From NCBI GenBank assembly GCA_019009955.1, contig CM032231.1:89310501-89374500 (forward strand): DNA of 64,000 nt. Direction: 5' to 3'. Position numbers and translations under genes: made by a program. Position 1 is the first letter of the stretch, and every line of letters begins with the position of its first letter. The stretch comes from Riptortus pedestris (lineage: Eukaryota; Arthropoda; Insecta; Hemiptera; Alydidae). Below the pieces are notes generated by a model that had not been told where the DNA came from, ran no database searches, and saw nothing but the letters and a program-made list of their open reading frames with translations. This document shows positions 38,931-52,348 of the stretch, piece by piece.

Positions 38931-39469
38931 ATTCGTTTATTTGCAACAATATATAAATATTACACGCAAATTAAATGCATGATAATAACAATTGACTTGA
39001 TTATTGGCTTTAGGTGGGAAGTTGTCCATTGAAAGTTCCCATATTGGAATAAACTTTGGATTACACCAGATCAGTAAATTGTAATGGGTTATACAATACT
39101 GGAGTAATACTTTTCACAAGAAGATCTCTTGGCCACTTAATCTACTTATGTTGTCTTGGGATTTCTTGAATATGGTTAGATGAGAGTGATTCGACTAAAG
39201 GATTAGGATGTGCAGGAAAGGGAGAATGGAATTTCTGATATAGGGATTTTGGGAGGGTATGGACAAAAGGAATGCTGAGGTCATTACGGAGAGTTGAAAT
39301 GGATACGTATAATGGGGAATCTGTAATTTTGCGGAACATTCTGGATTGGAGGGTTTGGATTTTGGAGGAATTTGAAGGTTTAGTGAAACTCAAATATTAA
39401 GTGAGTAAGACGTATTTTCTTGTTTTCAGTCAGACTAGACAATAAGATGAGATCCCTAGTGTCTTACCA
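38931..39469 (-). mobile_element. 5'-truncated jockey-type LINE (3' end)
   Basis: The minus strand carries the last part of a non-LTR retrotransposon ORF2 (39061-39393), a short 3' UTR and an A-rich tail (A7 at 38931-38937 preceded by AATAAA-like repeats). 5' truncation and the poly(A)-like tail are typical of LINE insertions. It lies inside a HINE copy. No clear target duplication was found. Confidence 0.7.
39061..39393 (-). pseudogene. Jockey/CR1-like ORF2 C-terminus, broken
   Basis: The frame reads LQSRMFRKITDSPLYVS, then RNDLSIPFV, AHPNPLVESL and IPRQHK. These match in order the conserved tail of jockey-clade ORF2 (LQ..R..RKI..APWYV, DL.IP.V, HPNPLV.NL, PR.LKR.WPRDLL). An in-frame TAG (39142-39144) interrupts, after which IKWPRDLLVK continues to a TAA at 39061-39063. 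The reverse transcriptase and endonuclease domains are absent. Confidence 0.75.
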
Positions 39470-39520
39470 GCATGTGAGAAATCTGTGTAGTTTACGCAGC
39501 CCCTGCGTGACGGACTTTTT

Positions 39521-42500
39521 TCTTTCTTTTACAATGTCATATCTTTTACTAAATTGAAAAAAAGAAGAAAAGATGACTGATTTAGGCTACATATGTCTCT
39601 GGCAGTCGGCCAAAGCTCGGAAAATATGAATCTTTCCAACTATATCTTTAGGAATCTTAGTGCGAGTGCGTTTAGTCGTAAACCCGATATGTAAGATTTG
39701 TAAAGCTTAGGTCTAGTTCTGAAGAACATAGGAGTCACCACTTCTGAGCCCCAGATCACACAAAGAAATAATTCAGCACAACGAGCAATGCCAAAACTGT
39801 TGAATTGTTGACAATTCTTTTCCGCAACAGATTAGTATGGAAAACCTCTTCAGGATAAGAAAGATGCAGTCTTCCTGTATAAAATCTTTATTTATATCGA
39901 CCGGTTTCTTGACTTCAGTGGTATACCCCCTCCTCCTCCCTGAGGGGTGGTAGGAGTGGGGGGAACACTCTTCAGCTAAGGCCAGAGTTCAGTAGATGGA
40001 TCTAGTGGTACTCAGTTATATTTGTTTTCTTTTTTTGAAATACAGAGTACTTTAAATTTTTTTGTATACAATGAAACATTATGTAAACTAGTAATTAGTA
40101 AATTTATGAATTTTAATCTCTATTGTTTGTGTTTTTAACATCTCGTTGTTACATTTTATATTGCTGGAATTTTACCCATTCGTGTATTGTCTTTTTAGCC
40201 TGAGAATATTACTGACCTGGCGAAACCAAAAAAAAAAAAATACAAGTAAACAAAATTACAAAAAAATGGAACACAAAATAATACAAAGAACAAAACTAAG
40301 GGAACGGAACAGAAAACACTAAAAGAAACACGAACACAACTTAGATCTAAACAAGGATGATAAACAAATAAGTGAAAACAAAATTTAGTAACTTAGAAAC
40401 AACAAATATTTATAAAAACTGACATATATCATTCACATTTAAACACGACACACTAAACATTGTCAAACTGCCCAATCGTTTTTTAATATGTCAGAATATT
40501 TGGGATACTCTCAGTCAGTAGTGCGTTCAAGTCTTGTGGAATTTTTAAGTATCTTCATTCAGTTAGTAGGTGTTTTATAGTTATCCCAGTGTTGCAATAA
40601 GTACAGCTTGTCGTTTCTCCTCATCATGTACGAATGTGTCAGGTATGTATGTCCAATATGTAGTCTTGTGGGGACAACTTGGTCTCTTCGGTAATCTACG
40701 TATTGTCACTAAAGAAATAAAAAAAATATATGTACTAGTAGGCCAACCCTCTTAAATTCATTTAATTTGCATACTCTTCTACCCACCGAATTTTCTTATT
40801 ATCTTCCAGTACACATTATATAATTATAGAACTCATAATAACTAGTGTCCATGGAATGCTTTTTCAGAAGACTTTAAGTCAAAATTTGTAACTTCCTAAG
40901 GAGTTTCGAACGACCATCTGAAACACGTCCACTCATTTGAGAAAAACTACAAAAAAAAACTCTGATATTTCTGTAAGCTCATTCACTTCCCAGCAATTGT
41001 GAATACAGTTAGCAAAAGCACTCCAGGAAATGACTAAAATAACGTGACTCATTATAATATCAGTGACAATGACAACAATAAATGTATAATAAGCTCAAAT
41101 TTACACACACTCAGCTGTCATGTAGTAATTAAACATATATTAATAAATGGAATTTACAGTTGTCGAGTACGTACTATTTTTTTTTAATACACATTGCAAT
41201 TTTTACGTTACCAGCTGTCATTGTAATGAATAAAAAATTCACCTTTAAAGTGGCTTATTTACATAAAATTAATTCTACCACAGGCATATACTGAAAAAAA
41301 CAAAAATAACAAACAGAGTGGTTTTCAGATTATTTCTAGCTGTTTTTATTTTACTTTTAATTAGTATTTGGAATTAATGTTTTAATTATTGGTACTTAAT
41401 TCTTGACAGTCCTGAATTAAAATCTGAACATAATTTACATTCAGGGAAGTAAAATGAATTGAAATGAAATAAAATTATGCATTATATAAAGTCCATAACA
41501 ATACAAGCGAACTCCTTTGCTAATATTCGACGTGCTATGAATATTTTAATATAATTTCCTTTTCATAATTACAAATTTAGATGAATTCACTTAAAAGGGT
41601 TGTTCCAATGCCTCTTCAATAAATATGCTAATAATCTCCACAACTTTTAAACACTAATTTGCTCGTTTTAACTTAATTAAAATCGAAATGTTTCTCGATC
41701 TATTCATTTATCATAAATAAAATAAATAGAAAATAATTATTGGTTAAAATTAACTTAGGAGTTTTATTATTGATTTAAACAAAGTAGAATACTGTAACTT
41801 ACTTCAAGTGTATTTTAGCCAGTTCATTTTAAGGTATATTCTTAACTGAAACTAATTTCTTCCCTAAACAATTGTATTGAAAAAAAATCGTATGTGGACA
41901 TTACATGACTTCTTTGAACCCATCAATTAAATGAATAAAATATTTTACTGTGCTTCTTTTAAAGGTGTTTTATTTGAAAGTGAGATACATAATTTCTACC
42001 TCAATGTGTCGTAAAATTATGTCATAAAACACCATTCATAGATTTAAAAAAAATACTGAATAATCCAATACAAATTTCCTGTATCTGTCTAAGGATAAAC
42101 GAATAAAGAGAAATTTTTAATGGTTTATTTTCGGTATCCTCATATCTCCAGACCCCCTTAAATGATCTCGATCGAAAAGATGAGATTCACGTATAGGCGT
42201 AATAAGACACGTGAATATAAAATTTCAGCGTTCAAAATTAGCCATTTTTGAATTTCGCAAGTTACGTACAGACGTCACGCTGTAACTTGTCCGTATGGGT
42301 TTCGGGGAGTGTCATAACGGATAACTCCGTTCAAATATGAAAACTGAAATTTTTCGTGATTACAATACATAATCTTAATAAAGATACAATACTTAATTTT
42401 AATAAGTAGGGCCGCCATTTGAAGAAGCCAAATTTAAAACTGGATAGAACTATCTGACACCTCTTTAATTATAGCGTACTCCATAACCGGGTTTACAACA

Positions 42501-45500
42501 CTTCTTTTATTTCTCCGTAAAGGATCGAAATCAGGATTTAGGCTATTAATGTAACCTTTTGAGACACCTGATGATTAATTGCTACTTTCTCGGTAAATAT
42601 TTGTTTTTAAACTGAACTTTAAAAGTCAATAGTTTGTAGAAGGTTTGATTTATTGTTTTAGCACATTAATAACCATGTTAAAAAGTCTACACACTCATGT
42701 TGGGCGGTAGGCTGGTGATGAAAACCTTTTTGCTGTAGAAGAGCGAGAGTACATTATTTCAAGGCAAGGTATTCTATCTAGCCTGGAGATAGAGACAGAC
42801 CAGGTGTTCTAGATTTTGCCCAAAGATGGTGCCACTAAACGGGCCAAGGAATGGGCCTGTTGGTGGTGAGAAAAGTATAAACGGGGATTCTTTTAAATGA
42901 TGCAACACAATCAGATGGATAAAGAGAGGGTTTTAGATCCAACAAATTTTTTACATATTTTAGGTAGCAACGATGGATACGGAAGAAATGTGACAACCGC
43001 GAAAAATGATTTCTCTTAAAGAAAATCTGCTGATGCGATTTCTTTGTATCTTTATAAAAATGTTAAAGGAGATGGAAATTTCCAAAAGATTTGAAGGTCT
43101 GCTTTTTCATCATTGTTGTATCCCAGTGTAATTTCGACTTTGACTAGTTGCCAATGATTTTCCAGTCACTATTTCTTTCCCCTTATCACTAAAACCATTA
43201 AAAGAATGATAAGAAAATGAATTTAGATTATACTTCGGATTCACCCTGAAATAGTTTTCAATGTAATGAGTAATTTTTCACAACTTTATGAGAGATAACA
43301 ATATGAATACACACAAACATAAAACTATGCATAAACGCATGAGAAACTTATTATTCCGGAAACCTCTCAATTTCTAACAGTGATCATGTAATGTTGCTAA
43401 CCGGACCCCTCAGAGGTTTTAATAAATGTTAAGAAAATCTAATCAACATCATTAAAAGGAAAATTATTTAACACTGTAACCATTCATTTCATCGAAGAAT
43501 TTTGTAAATTCAATATTTTAACGTTTCATTTATATGAGAAGATCATGCTCGTTCTCAATTAGAATTAGGGAGATTGGAAGCTTAGTGAGTGGCTTTTGTG
43601 CTAGTGACAATTTATTAGTTTGCCTAAATCTTTCTCAACGTTTTAATTTAGTTGAAAGTCTATAGAGTTCTCATTGCATCTTGTGAGCTCTACATTTCCA
43701 ATTGATTGGGTTTACCAAGTATTTCTAGATACTTTCAGTTGAGGGCTGTGTTAGTTAATGCAGCGTAAGTCTAGCCAGACAACCTTATAGCTGATTTTGA
43801 TGATTTATTTACAATATTACAAAATAAAAATGTTTAGGAAATTATTTAAGAGTGTCGTTTTTAAAGTGTTGGGACTTCACATAGGGAAAATATAATAATA
43901 AATTGCACACGAATTCTGAATATAAAGAATTGACATCCAGTTTCTAGTTTTGCATTTCGAGCATAACATTACTGCCAGACTATAAATACCGTTGTTGATC
44001 AATGTTTCATTGCTCTTTTTGAGAAACATACAATGAATCATAAATGAATTGAAACTACAAGAAAAATATAGTCATATTGAGAGTGGGAACTACTTTTGAT
44101 AGAAGCAACACTGTTTGACTACAAAGGAGATCATTTTGAAACGATGTCTATTGATAATAGTCCCTGCATTGTTCGCATTTGCAATTTTCTGTGATTAGAA
44201 GAGTTTAACAGTGAAAAGGAGGCCTTTCACCCCTAGTTAAGGCCTTTGAAATGCAATTACACCGTCACCTAACGACTCTCTAAAGTAGCTTCACAAAGCG
44301 CTTCCCCTTCAAAGGAAAGTTCAACAAAATGTGCGTCAGCTGCAAAATTTGTTTTGAGACTTGGGACTCATGTGGTAGATGGCTAAAACTAATCTACAAA
44401 GCGGTGAACGTTACGAACCTGTGTGTTGGGCTGCACAAACGACCACATGCCAACATAGTCTTCAAAATGGGTTTGATTATATAAAGAAATGTGCTATTTC
44501 AAATTTACAAAGAAATTCATATTATTTTGGTGACCCACATGGAATAATATTTAATTATTGTATAGTCCAGAAGACTAATTATAGGTAGGTTTCCCAAGCC
44601 TTCAATTATATATTGATGATATAATCTCTAATTCTATTTTTTGTTGCTTCCATAATAAGAAGATAGTGTAAACAGGATTTGAAACGCAGGAGAAGAGGTA
44701 TTCATAACAATAACCATCTTATGTTGCTTAAATAGGAATAGGATTAAAACAATGTATACACCTCGGTTTATAGTCATTTTAGAAAAAGGTACGTTGAACG
44801 ACGAACGTACAATAAATTATTCATAATTTTAAATGATATTTTTTCGTTTGACACATAATAACGAATATATACACGATTTTTTATATTAATTCCTCTCCTA
44901 ATAGCCATCCCTTCTAGTTCAATTTTGTCAAGTAACTCACTTCGCCTTTTCTTTGAAACGGGTTATATTGAGCATGCCATTTAAGAAGGAAAAAATGAGT
45001 CCTTCAATGCACAGAATGTTCATTGAAGGGCATTTATCTATGGAGCTTACAGTATAAGTTGTAAGTAAATTTTTTTTTTTTCAAAAACCGAATCATAATT
45101 TCAGCCTCAGTTGCTGAATTTCATTAAATGAAAGAAAGAAAGAGATTAGAAGAAGATGAGTCAAATTGTTGTCAAGTTGTTTATAAAATGGAATGTTTGT
45201 ATTTTACATTCCAATTTTAAACTACATCCACAGAATTATTATTTAGAAAATAGGCTATTATTAGAGTACTTTCTTCAGAGAACCAGTTATTGCGGAAGGC
45301 TTGAAAAACACCTTGGCCTGGAACACCAATGACTATTTTATGCACCTAGGGCCCAAAAACACTATATTTCAAATGCATTTTCACACACGCAAGCGCGCAT
45401 ATACACACTCACAAATTTTGAGGGTTGAAATAATTTAACTATAGATAACCTGTGAACTAGGTTTTATTAGACAAAAATGTGTCACATGTTAACTCTAGAA

Positions 45501-45999
45501 AATTACACTGAACACTATATTGAGGTTTGGTTAAACAACATGTGTTAATTAAAACAATTGAATAATAAACAATATATCAAGGGTATTAGATGCGAGACAG
45601 ATATTTAGTACCAAAACAGTAAATATTAACAATTAAATTAACAGCGTTCATAAAAAGGACCCCACATTGATCCCGGTAGAATTGAAAGCTCTGCTTTGTA
45701 GTTCGCTACGGCACCAAACATATAATTGTTTTTTAAATAAAAAATTCAAAATCTGTAATATTCAACAAACTTAAGAGAATTGGGGTGCAAATCTGGCCTC
45801 TAACACCATCAGAATAAAACATAATTTTTACTTCATTGTTCCTAATCGCCGTGATGCAGAGCACAATGCAACAATTAAAAAAATACTACATTCATTCTCG
45901 GTCCTGGTTTTATCGGTTTAAAACAATAAATTTCCGTTGAAACATATCAATATGTATTTCAATTCATCCCCCCCCCACTCATTGTTCCCTTGGGAAAAA
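39521..45999. other. Long stretch without recognised features
   Basis: Over 6 kb of AT-rich DNA in which I see no gene, no long microsatellite and no clear repeat. A GATTTCTCTTAAAGAAAATCTGCTGA word near 43009-43034 may be a scrap of the HINE terminus. A more balanced patch lies at 42690-42900. Short frames (40570, 44379) show no domain. It is the least repeat-marked part of the window. Confidence 0.4.
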
Positions 46000-46120
46000 T
46001 TACTTTTACCACATTTTCCTTATGGGTAATCAGTAATTGAGTTTGTACTCAACATAAACTTTCGAAAAATATCTTCAAATGTCCATAGCTCCTACCCAAG
46101 AGATGACGAAAATATAGTCT

Positions 46121-46170
<50 letters not shown>

Positions 46171-46605
46171 TCATATATTTGTCTGTTAATGCTCTAGTGG
46201 TAGCAATTTGGTCTGATTGTTACCAAACACGCTTGATATAAAGTTTTATGTAAATTTAAAGTTTGTTAATGTCTGAAAAGAGAACATTTGGAGAATGGGG
46301 TAGTGCAAAGGGGAAATTACAAAATTAGAAATATCTTTATTATTTATACATCGGATTGAAACATTGAATAGAAACAAACTTGTTGCAAATTAAATTTCCT
46401 ATAGAGGTATTCATCCTTCATTAACCCCCCCCCCCTTGTATTTATCCAATTTTCAGTTTACGTGCCTCAGTCACCAATCATCTGTAGTCCAACTTACATT
46501 TTAATACCTGTAAATATAGTCTATTTTATAGCGAAATAAATAAATCATAGATAATCAGAGTCTCGTATTACAGTGCGTGGAAACCCAGCACCTGCGTGAC
46601 GGTCA
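46000..46605 (+). mobile_element. Diverged HINE-like element
   Basis: The order matches the family: TTCCTTATGGGTAATCAG, a TTTGTACTC word, CCTACCCAAGAGATGACGAA, a (TA)n tract (46126-46168), TTTGTCTGTTAATGCTCTAG, a C11 run, and finally GCACCTGCGTGACGG. The stem-loop is half lost. An older copy. Confidence 0.7.
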
Positions 46606-46609
46606 TTCT

Positions 46610-47219
46610 ATGATTCGCAGTAGATTATACGTTATTATATACTACTAGAACCATTATATTTTAATATAAATATTAGCATATATATTCAGATATTCCGCCT
46701 CTAATGTAACTATAATTTCTGATAAGATGGGAAGAAAATAAGAAGTTTTTTATAGCTATAATTGATCTTACTATTCTTAATCATAACTTACCAACATTTG
46801 ATGACCCAAGCGGAAAAAGTAATATTGCTCTAACATTAATAACATGAAAGCTTAATTATGGCCAAGTTAATTGGAAAATGTCGACGACCGAAAACTTTAC
46901 TGTCAATCTATTTATAAAATTTCCTATACCTATAGTAAAGAAGTAAACAAGCTGAGAAAGTTTGGTTTTATGGATAAATTCAAAAATGCTTTTCACTTTC
47001 ATAATACTGTGTATGCAGTAATTGGTCACAGATTCAAAATATGAAATCATTGTCATCTTGAAAAACAATGTCGCTGAATTTGCGAAGTCACCCCACAGGT
47101 GTGCCGCGACCAAAATTGTAATTATTTCTTTTTCTTTTATTTCTATATTTAATCCTTTTATCATAGACATATTTATCATTTGTCGTTTGTAGTGCATTGA
47201 TTATTTTTGAATAGTTAAA
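46610..47219. other. No recognisable feature
   Basis: A 113-codon minus frame (46856-47197) has no domain. A palindromic word CACCCCACAGGTG at 47090 may belong to the transposon to the right. Confidence 0.35.
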
Positions 47220-48341
47220 AATACCTACAAAATAGGGAATTCACCTCTGAGGTGACCGCGACTAACAATACATTTATAAAACATTTTTCAGAGAAAATGG
47301 ACCAGGAAATATGTATTTTTTGACTTGAGTAATCAAAATGATCTTGCTAGACTCCACCACACATTACTTAGTGGATCCATTCGAAGAAGACGATAAGATA
47401 CAGAACGACACAGATTCGGAATTTGAAGACGGCTTGGAAGAACGGGGAATAGACTTATAGACTGAACAAAGTGATGTGGAATCGGAAAGTGATGGGGAGG
47501 ATGAGCAGTCACACGAAAAATATGTTGCATTGAGAAGATTGAACAGAAAGTTCGTTGACCGTTTTGAGTGAAGGAAAACACCTTTTAATAGAATAGTAAA
47601 ATAGGAAAACAAAATTCATTGACACACCTTCCGGGAGTGAAAGGGGCGGCAAAGGAGGCTACTAATGAACTTGACTCCTGGTTCTATCTCTTTGATGAGA
47701 CGATTATTAGTAGTATTGTGCCCCACACAAACGAATTTATAAAAATCGTTGAGCCAGAATTTTTTAGGCAGAGGGATGGCAAAGAGACGGATTTCGCAAA
47801 AATAAAAGCCTATATAACCCTTCTTTACTTAGCGGGCACATACACAGGAGCCAGAATGAATTTAGAAGACTTTATGTAAAACATATTGGGCGAGAAACTC
47901 ACCTGTGTAGAACTAGATGGCACTAAAAGATTCGGCGTGAAACGTTTTAATTCCCTTTTCTATCTTAAATGTTTTCTTGTAATTGTTATTCCTGCAGAAA
48001 TGAAATGATTAAGTAGTTTTAAACTATTCTTATTGTACTTTTTTTATATATATATATATTTTGTAGTAGCTAAGTAAGTAGTACCTAAAGAATTCATTGT
48101 TCATAAATTGTTTCATGTTCTGAAATGAATTAATATTTTTGATAGTTGTAAGACATATTCATGTGTTACTTTGCTAACTTTTAAAATAAAATAGTTTTAC
48201 TATTTGTTCAGATAAGTATTTTTATTTGTTTAACTCTATCTTTGGCCTAAGAAGCAGTTTTACCAACATATTTCTCCATCGTCACCTTATAGGTGACCCG
48301 CGCCTAGAGTCGTTTGGAAATGACCCACGCCTAACGGAGGG
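47220..48341 (+). mobile_element. Third piggyBac-type family, relic
   Basis: It encloses a broken transposase N-terminal region (47368-47879). The right end reads ...CACGCCTAACGGAGGG at 48341 followed by CTAA, a near-TTAA site. The inward CCCTCCGTTAGGCGTG resembles piggyBac-type termini that start CCC. The left terminus was not found. Palindromic CACCT-NNN-AGGTG words occur at 47245 and 48281, followed by CCGCG in the first and CCCGCG in the second. Confidence 0.65.
47368..47879 (+). pseudogene. piggyBac transposase N-terminal region, broken
   Basis: The first frame reads VDPFEEDDKIQNDTDSEFED, then after a TAG (47458-47460) another acidic stretch, the Asp/Glu-rich N-terminus usual in this family. 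A shift of frame follows. From about 47619 the second frame reads HLPGVKGAAKEA, ELDSWFYLFDETIISSIV, HTNEFIKIV, then DFAKIKAYITLLYLAG and GARMNLEDFM. This is the conserved segment before the first catalytic Asp. It stops at 47879, and the DDD core and C-terminus are deleted. Function is lost. Confidence 0.85.
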
Positions 48342-48345
48342 CTAA

Positions 48346-49986
48346 ATCATAAATGCTATTGTTAAATCTATCGTTAGAGGCCGTCATTACTGGATGATCG
48401 TCGAAACACCATATTAATGGCGTATGTACGAAGGTATGACAATAGATTATTATACAATATATATACTGGCTAAAGAACCCCCCCCCCCTCGTGATGTGCC
48501 AAGCCACGAATATGTTACAATCGACTTTTATGTAGCCCAATTAATAATTACAGATCAATCAACTCATGCTATTTTCGCATCAGGATTAGAGATAGCAGCA
48601 AATGCCCTCGTAACACTTCAAATATACCAACACATATCATTAATGCTCACGCTGAAACTGAAAGGAAATTGACCTTTCCCAGAAATTGTTCATAGTTTCG
48701 AAAGTACAATAAGGTAATAATATTATTGGCAAAACATGTTCACAGCAGGAAATGGATGAATGGTTTAGTTAAGAATTTATACGTGACGCCAGTTATTTAG
48801 TTGTGAATATTTTCAGCTGCTTATTAATTCTGATGAAATTCAAAGAAAAATTGATATTATTTTTATAATATAGTTCTATTCGGGTTTGTTTTTTTGTGAT
48901 CTATTCACATACTCCTATTTTTTTCCCATGAATTGAGTGAAATACTGTAATATACCTAAAACGCTAGGCAAATAATTACATACAGATTAAATAAAATGCC
49001 CTTCGTAATTGTAAAGAAGAACTAACAACAGTAACAAAGTTATAAGTATATATATATACACACACACACACGCACATTGTTTTCATGATCACCTTTCAAC
49101 GACGTCACTAAATATTGACATCGAAACATCAGGTTAATTGTTCCTAACAGAAAAGAAATATCTAGTTTATTATGCCATAATCAGCCCATCGGAAGCTGCC
49201 ATGAATGGCTGCCTTATGCAATAGTTCGATGTCATTTACGGTTTAGGAAATACAGTGATTTGGTGCTTTTGAATTTCAACTCCAAGGCTACTCAAAAAAT
49301 ACTTCAAATTTTCAAAATTCATTGTAAATACGTCCCAAAACAGTTCCATTCCGATCGACGGAATGCAAATGTAAATATAATAGTTCATACATCTTTAATC
49401 TGTTTTTAGCAGCTTTGTATATTAATTTCGAGAATCACGTATGTTTTTTTTTATTTTATTAACTATTTATGTATATATTTTTCCCGATTGCCACACCCAA
49501 TATTATTTTTAAAAATTTATTATACCTGAGTACTGATGGTGGGGCATCAGATTTTTATTTTGTATTATGCTAGCCTGACATCACTGTCAATTCGTATACA
49601 AAAACTAAATATTTTATCTTTCTTGAACTCCAAATTTAATAAAAATAAACGATAACCTTTAACTTTCTGAACTTTGTATGTACATTAACGACTGTTTGTT
49701 TTATCCCGTTTTGATGGATGGCATCAGTCGGAAGAAAGTCGTCCCGGCGAGTGAATCGGTTCTGGTAAACACACATTAGCTAAACAACAATCCAACCTAA
49801 GTCCCAATTCCATTAAGCTCTGGAAAACTAAGTGATTACTCCCGAGACATTCAGAATGAACCTACATGAAGTGCTTGACAAATTTCTCTAAAAAAACCCT
49901 TTCTTCAAGTTTCCATTAAAATGAATTCCTCTGAAATTTATATAAGTTTATGACATTTGTTCGAAGCTCTAGCTACAGTTGTTTTT
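48346..49986. other. No recognised gene; short microsatellite
   Basis: A compound TATA/CACA run near 49049-49075 and a C10 run at 48478 are the only patterns. An 82-codon frame at 48424-48672 has no domain. Confidence 0.4.
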
Positions 49987-50898
49987 GAAGTGAAAACTTC
50001 TTTAGGCACGTTGTGGACCCCGTAAGGAAGCATTTGCGGGAGAGGAAAAAAGTATGAAATCGCGACACCGCCACCGCCACCGCTAGTACTAAGGTTTAGA
50101 AATAAAATCATATGGTATTTTATAACCTAATCATTTGATAGTTTATTTACAATTGAAGTGAAAACTTCTTTAGGCACGTTGTGCACCCCGTAAGGAAGCA
50201 TTTGCGGGAGAGGAAAAAAGTATGAAATCGCGACACCGCCACCGCCACCGCTAGTACTCAACTCAAAGCTAAAGGAGCTTCTTTTCTTCATAACTCCTGA
50301 ACCAAATTAGCTAGAGTTTTCGTTCGCATACCATTTTAAAGAGGACAAAACCAGCATCATTTCGTTCACAGATACTATATATCTACCATTTTTACTTTCA
50401 TAGATATTTTAATCCGAAATTTAAATAAATTCGAATATTTAAATAAATTCCGATATTTAAATAAATTCGAATCAAAACTGTTTGTATCCTACTTTAGCTA
50501 CCATATACCGATTGTATCAGTTTTAGAAATTGGTGATGATGCTGGCAGTGATGATGGTGCAAGAGTTGTTGAAATTATGGATAGAAATTGATTTTTCTGA
50601 GTGTACTTAACTTATTTTTGTAAAGCATTTGTAATAATTCTGAAATGTAATTTTTTTCTTTTATGTAAAATAACTGAAATAATTACGTATAGTATTTTAT
50701 ATTGATAAATAAAACAATTCGTGGTACATTATTTTTTTTATCACTATTATTTTTGTCATTTCATTTTTTCATGTAAAATAGAACATAACTGTTACTTATT
50801 GATAAATAACTAAAAATATTTTTAAAATAAGACTTCGTAAAAAAAATTTCTCAGCAATGCCAAAATTGAGCGATCAAAGCTAAAGGAGTTTTCACTTC
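49987..50898. mobile_element. Unclassified element with direct and inverted repeats
   Basis: A 104-bp unit at 49987-50090 is repeated directly at 50155-50258 with one visible mismatch. Its first 20 bp (GAAGTGAAAACTTCTTTAGG) recur inverted at 50879-50898 (18 of 20). The word CAAAGCTAAAGGAG follows the second unit and also precedes the right end. So one terminal repeat appears duplicated on the left side. No coding sequence, and superfamily unknown. Confidence 0.55.
50417..50472. repeat. Short tandem repeat, about 18-bp unit
   Basis: Three near-identical units of ATTTAAATAAATTC(C)GAAT-type. Confidence 0.8.
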
Positions 50899-51611
50899 TA
50901 CCGGCAGCCCCCTGACTGCTTTTTATTTTTTTTTTTAATGTTACTAAACTCAATATATAAATATTTAATGTAAAAATAATGAGTTTCATAAAATTCCCAA
51001 ATCGGTCTTGAAGGATTGGAATTTAGTAAATGTGTCGAATAATAATTCTGAAAATTAAAATTATAAACATTGGCATCGAATAATGTTATATAAATAGTTT
51101 TGTTGATGAAGTAATTTCCTATAATATTTTTATATACATTTTTATAAAGACACACTCAAACCCACACTTTTACATCTATTATTTTTTATGCATTTATTCC
51201 ATTAACCATATTTTTTCATGTATAATTTTAATTATTATTTTGGTTGTTCATGCTAAAGGAAACCAATAAATATTGGTCACGGAGCACCTACATTTCAGAT
51301 TTTCAGGGGTATTTTAGTAAAAGGAAATTAATTGTATTTTCATCTATTCAAAACAAAATATAAACCATATATACGTATTCCTTTCTTTTAGCCAAGATTT
51401 TGAAAATCAATTTTTGGAAATCAATAGAATGTCCGAATTTATTAAGGAGATGTTTTATTTTTCATATCCTCAATATTTTTAGAATGCCGCTTTTAGAACA
51501 TCACAAATTCTTTATCAAGCAGCAAATCAATTTCCTCACAATGATGATTCGGTTGCCAGGTCAAACGTCAAAATCAAAGCTCGGAAAATGCAAATCTAAA
51601 TTAGATCTAAA
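50899..51611. other. No recognisable feature
   Basis: AT-rich DNA. Small frames have no domain. Confidence 0.4.
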
Positions 51612-51675
51612 GAGAGATTCCGGAGTTTGATTAATGTGCCAATTATCAAGTGGTTTAACCACGAGGCCACCGTAA
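51612..51675 (-). mobile_element. Possible tRNA-like SINE head (minus strand)
   Basis: On the minus strand GGTGGCCTCGTGGTTAAACC resembles an A box and ATCAAACTCCGGAAT a degenerate B box. Weak evidence. Confidence 0.3.
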
Positions 51676-51939
51676 TTATCATTATACATATGTATCATTT
51701 TTCAATTTTTTTTTAGCTCCGGAAATTCAACTGTAGGTAATAAAAGTTTAATTGAATTTTCTACGAACACCATACTGTCCTCCATCTTACCAATACTTAT
51801 GATAACAGATGGATGTAGATGTAGATATCTTGATTTGTGAGGGACATGCAGATTAAATAAACGACTTTTATTACAGGTATCCAGTAAGGGATAAAAATCA
51901 TCATTACGACTGAAAGTGGGAATTTAATCAAGGCTGAAA

Positions 51940-52161
51940 ATTTAAAAGTTCAAATATTGCGTTAACATTTATCTTAGAGAAAATAAATATATAACAACAT
52001 TTATGAGCAAAGAAATTTGCAATAAATTTGGTTATATACAATTTTTCGATCCAACATTTAATAACTGAAATATTCCGAATTTCCACGCGTGGGCACAGTC
52101 CGAATTCAGCCATAAATATCCATTGACCTTTCAGTTGCTGACCAAAATGAGGTCAGTTCAA

Positions 52162-52218
<57 letters not shown>

Positions 52219-52348
52219 CGTGTATGTGTATACTTGTGTGATGCCGCCCTAAACGTTTTTTGTTTTATAGGTACTAAACTTGATAGATAAGCGTTTCGTG
52301 TAACACTAAAGGTCATGTTCCTCAATGGCTGAAATCGGAAAGGAGCTA

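Larger units (their letters stand above)
38749..39520 (+). mobile_element. Second HINE-like copy, 5'-truncated and split by a LINE
   Basis: The family reads from TTGGCTGAAATCGGACCAGG (38750) to about 38930 and resumes at about 39470 with AGAAATCTGTGTAGTTTACG, stem-loop ACGCAGCCCCTGCGT and TGACGGACTTTTT. The 540 bp between is the LINE tail at 38931-39469. So one element was interrupted by a later insertion. Confidence 0.7.

Noticed and set aside
50155..50258. CRISPR-like direct repeats
   Set aside because: Only two long units and a eukaryotic context. The inverted match at 50879 points to a transposon.
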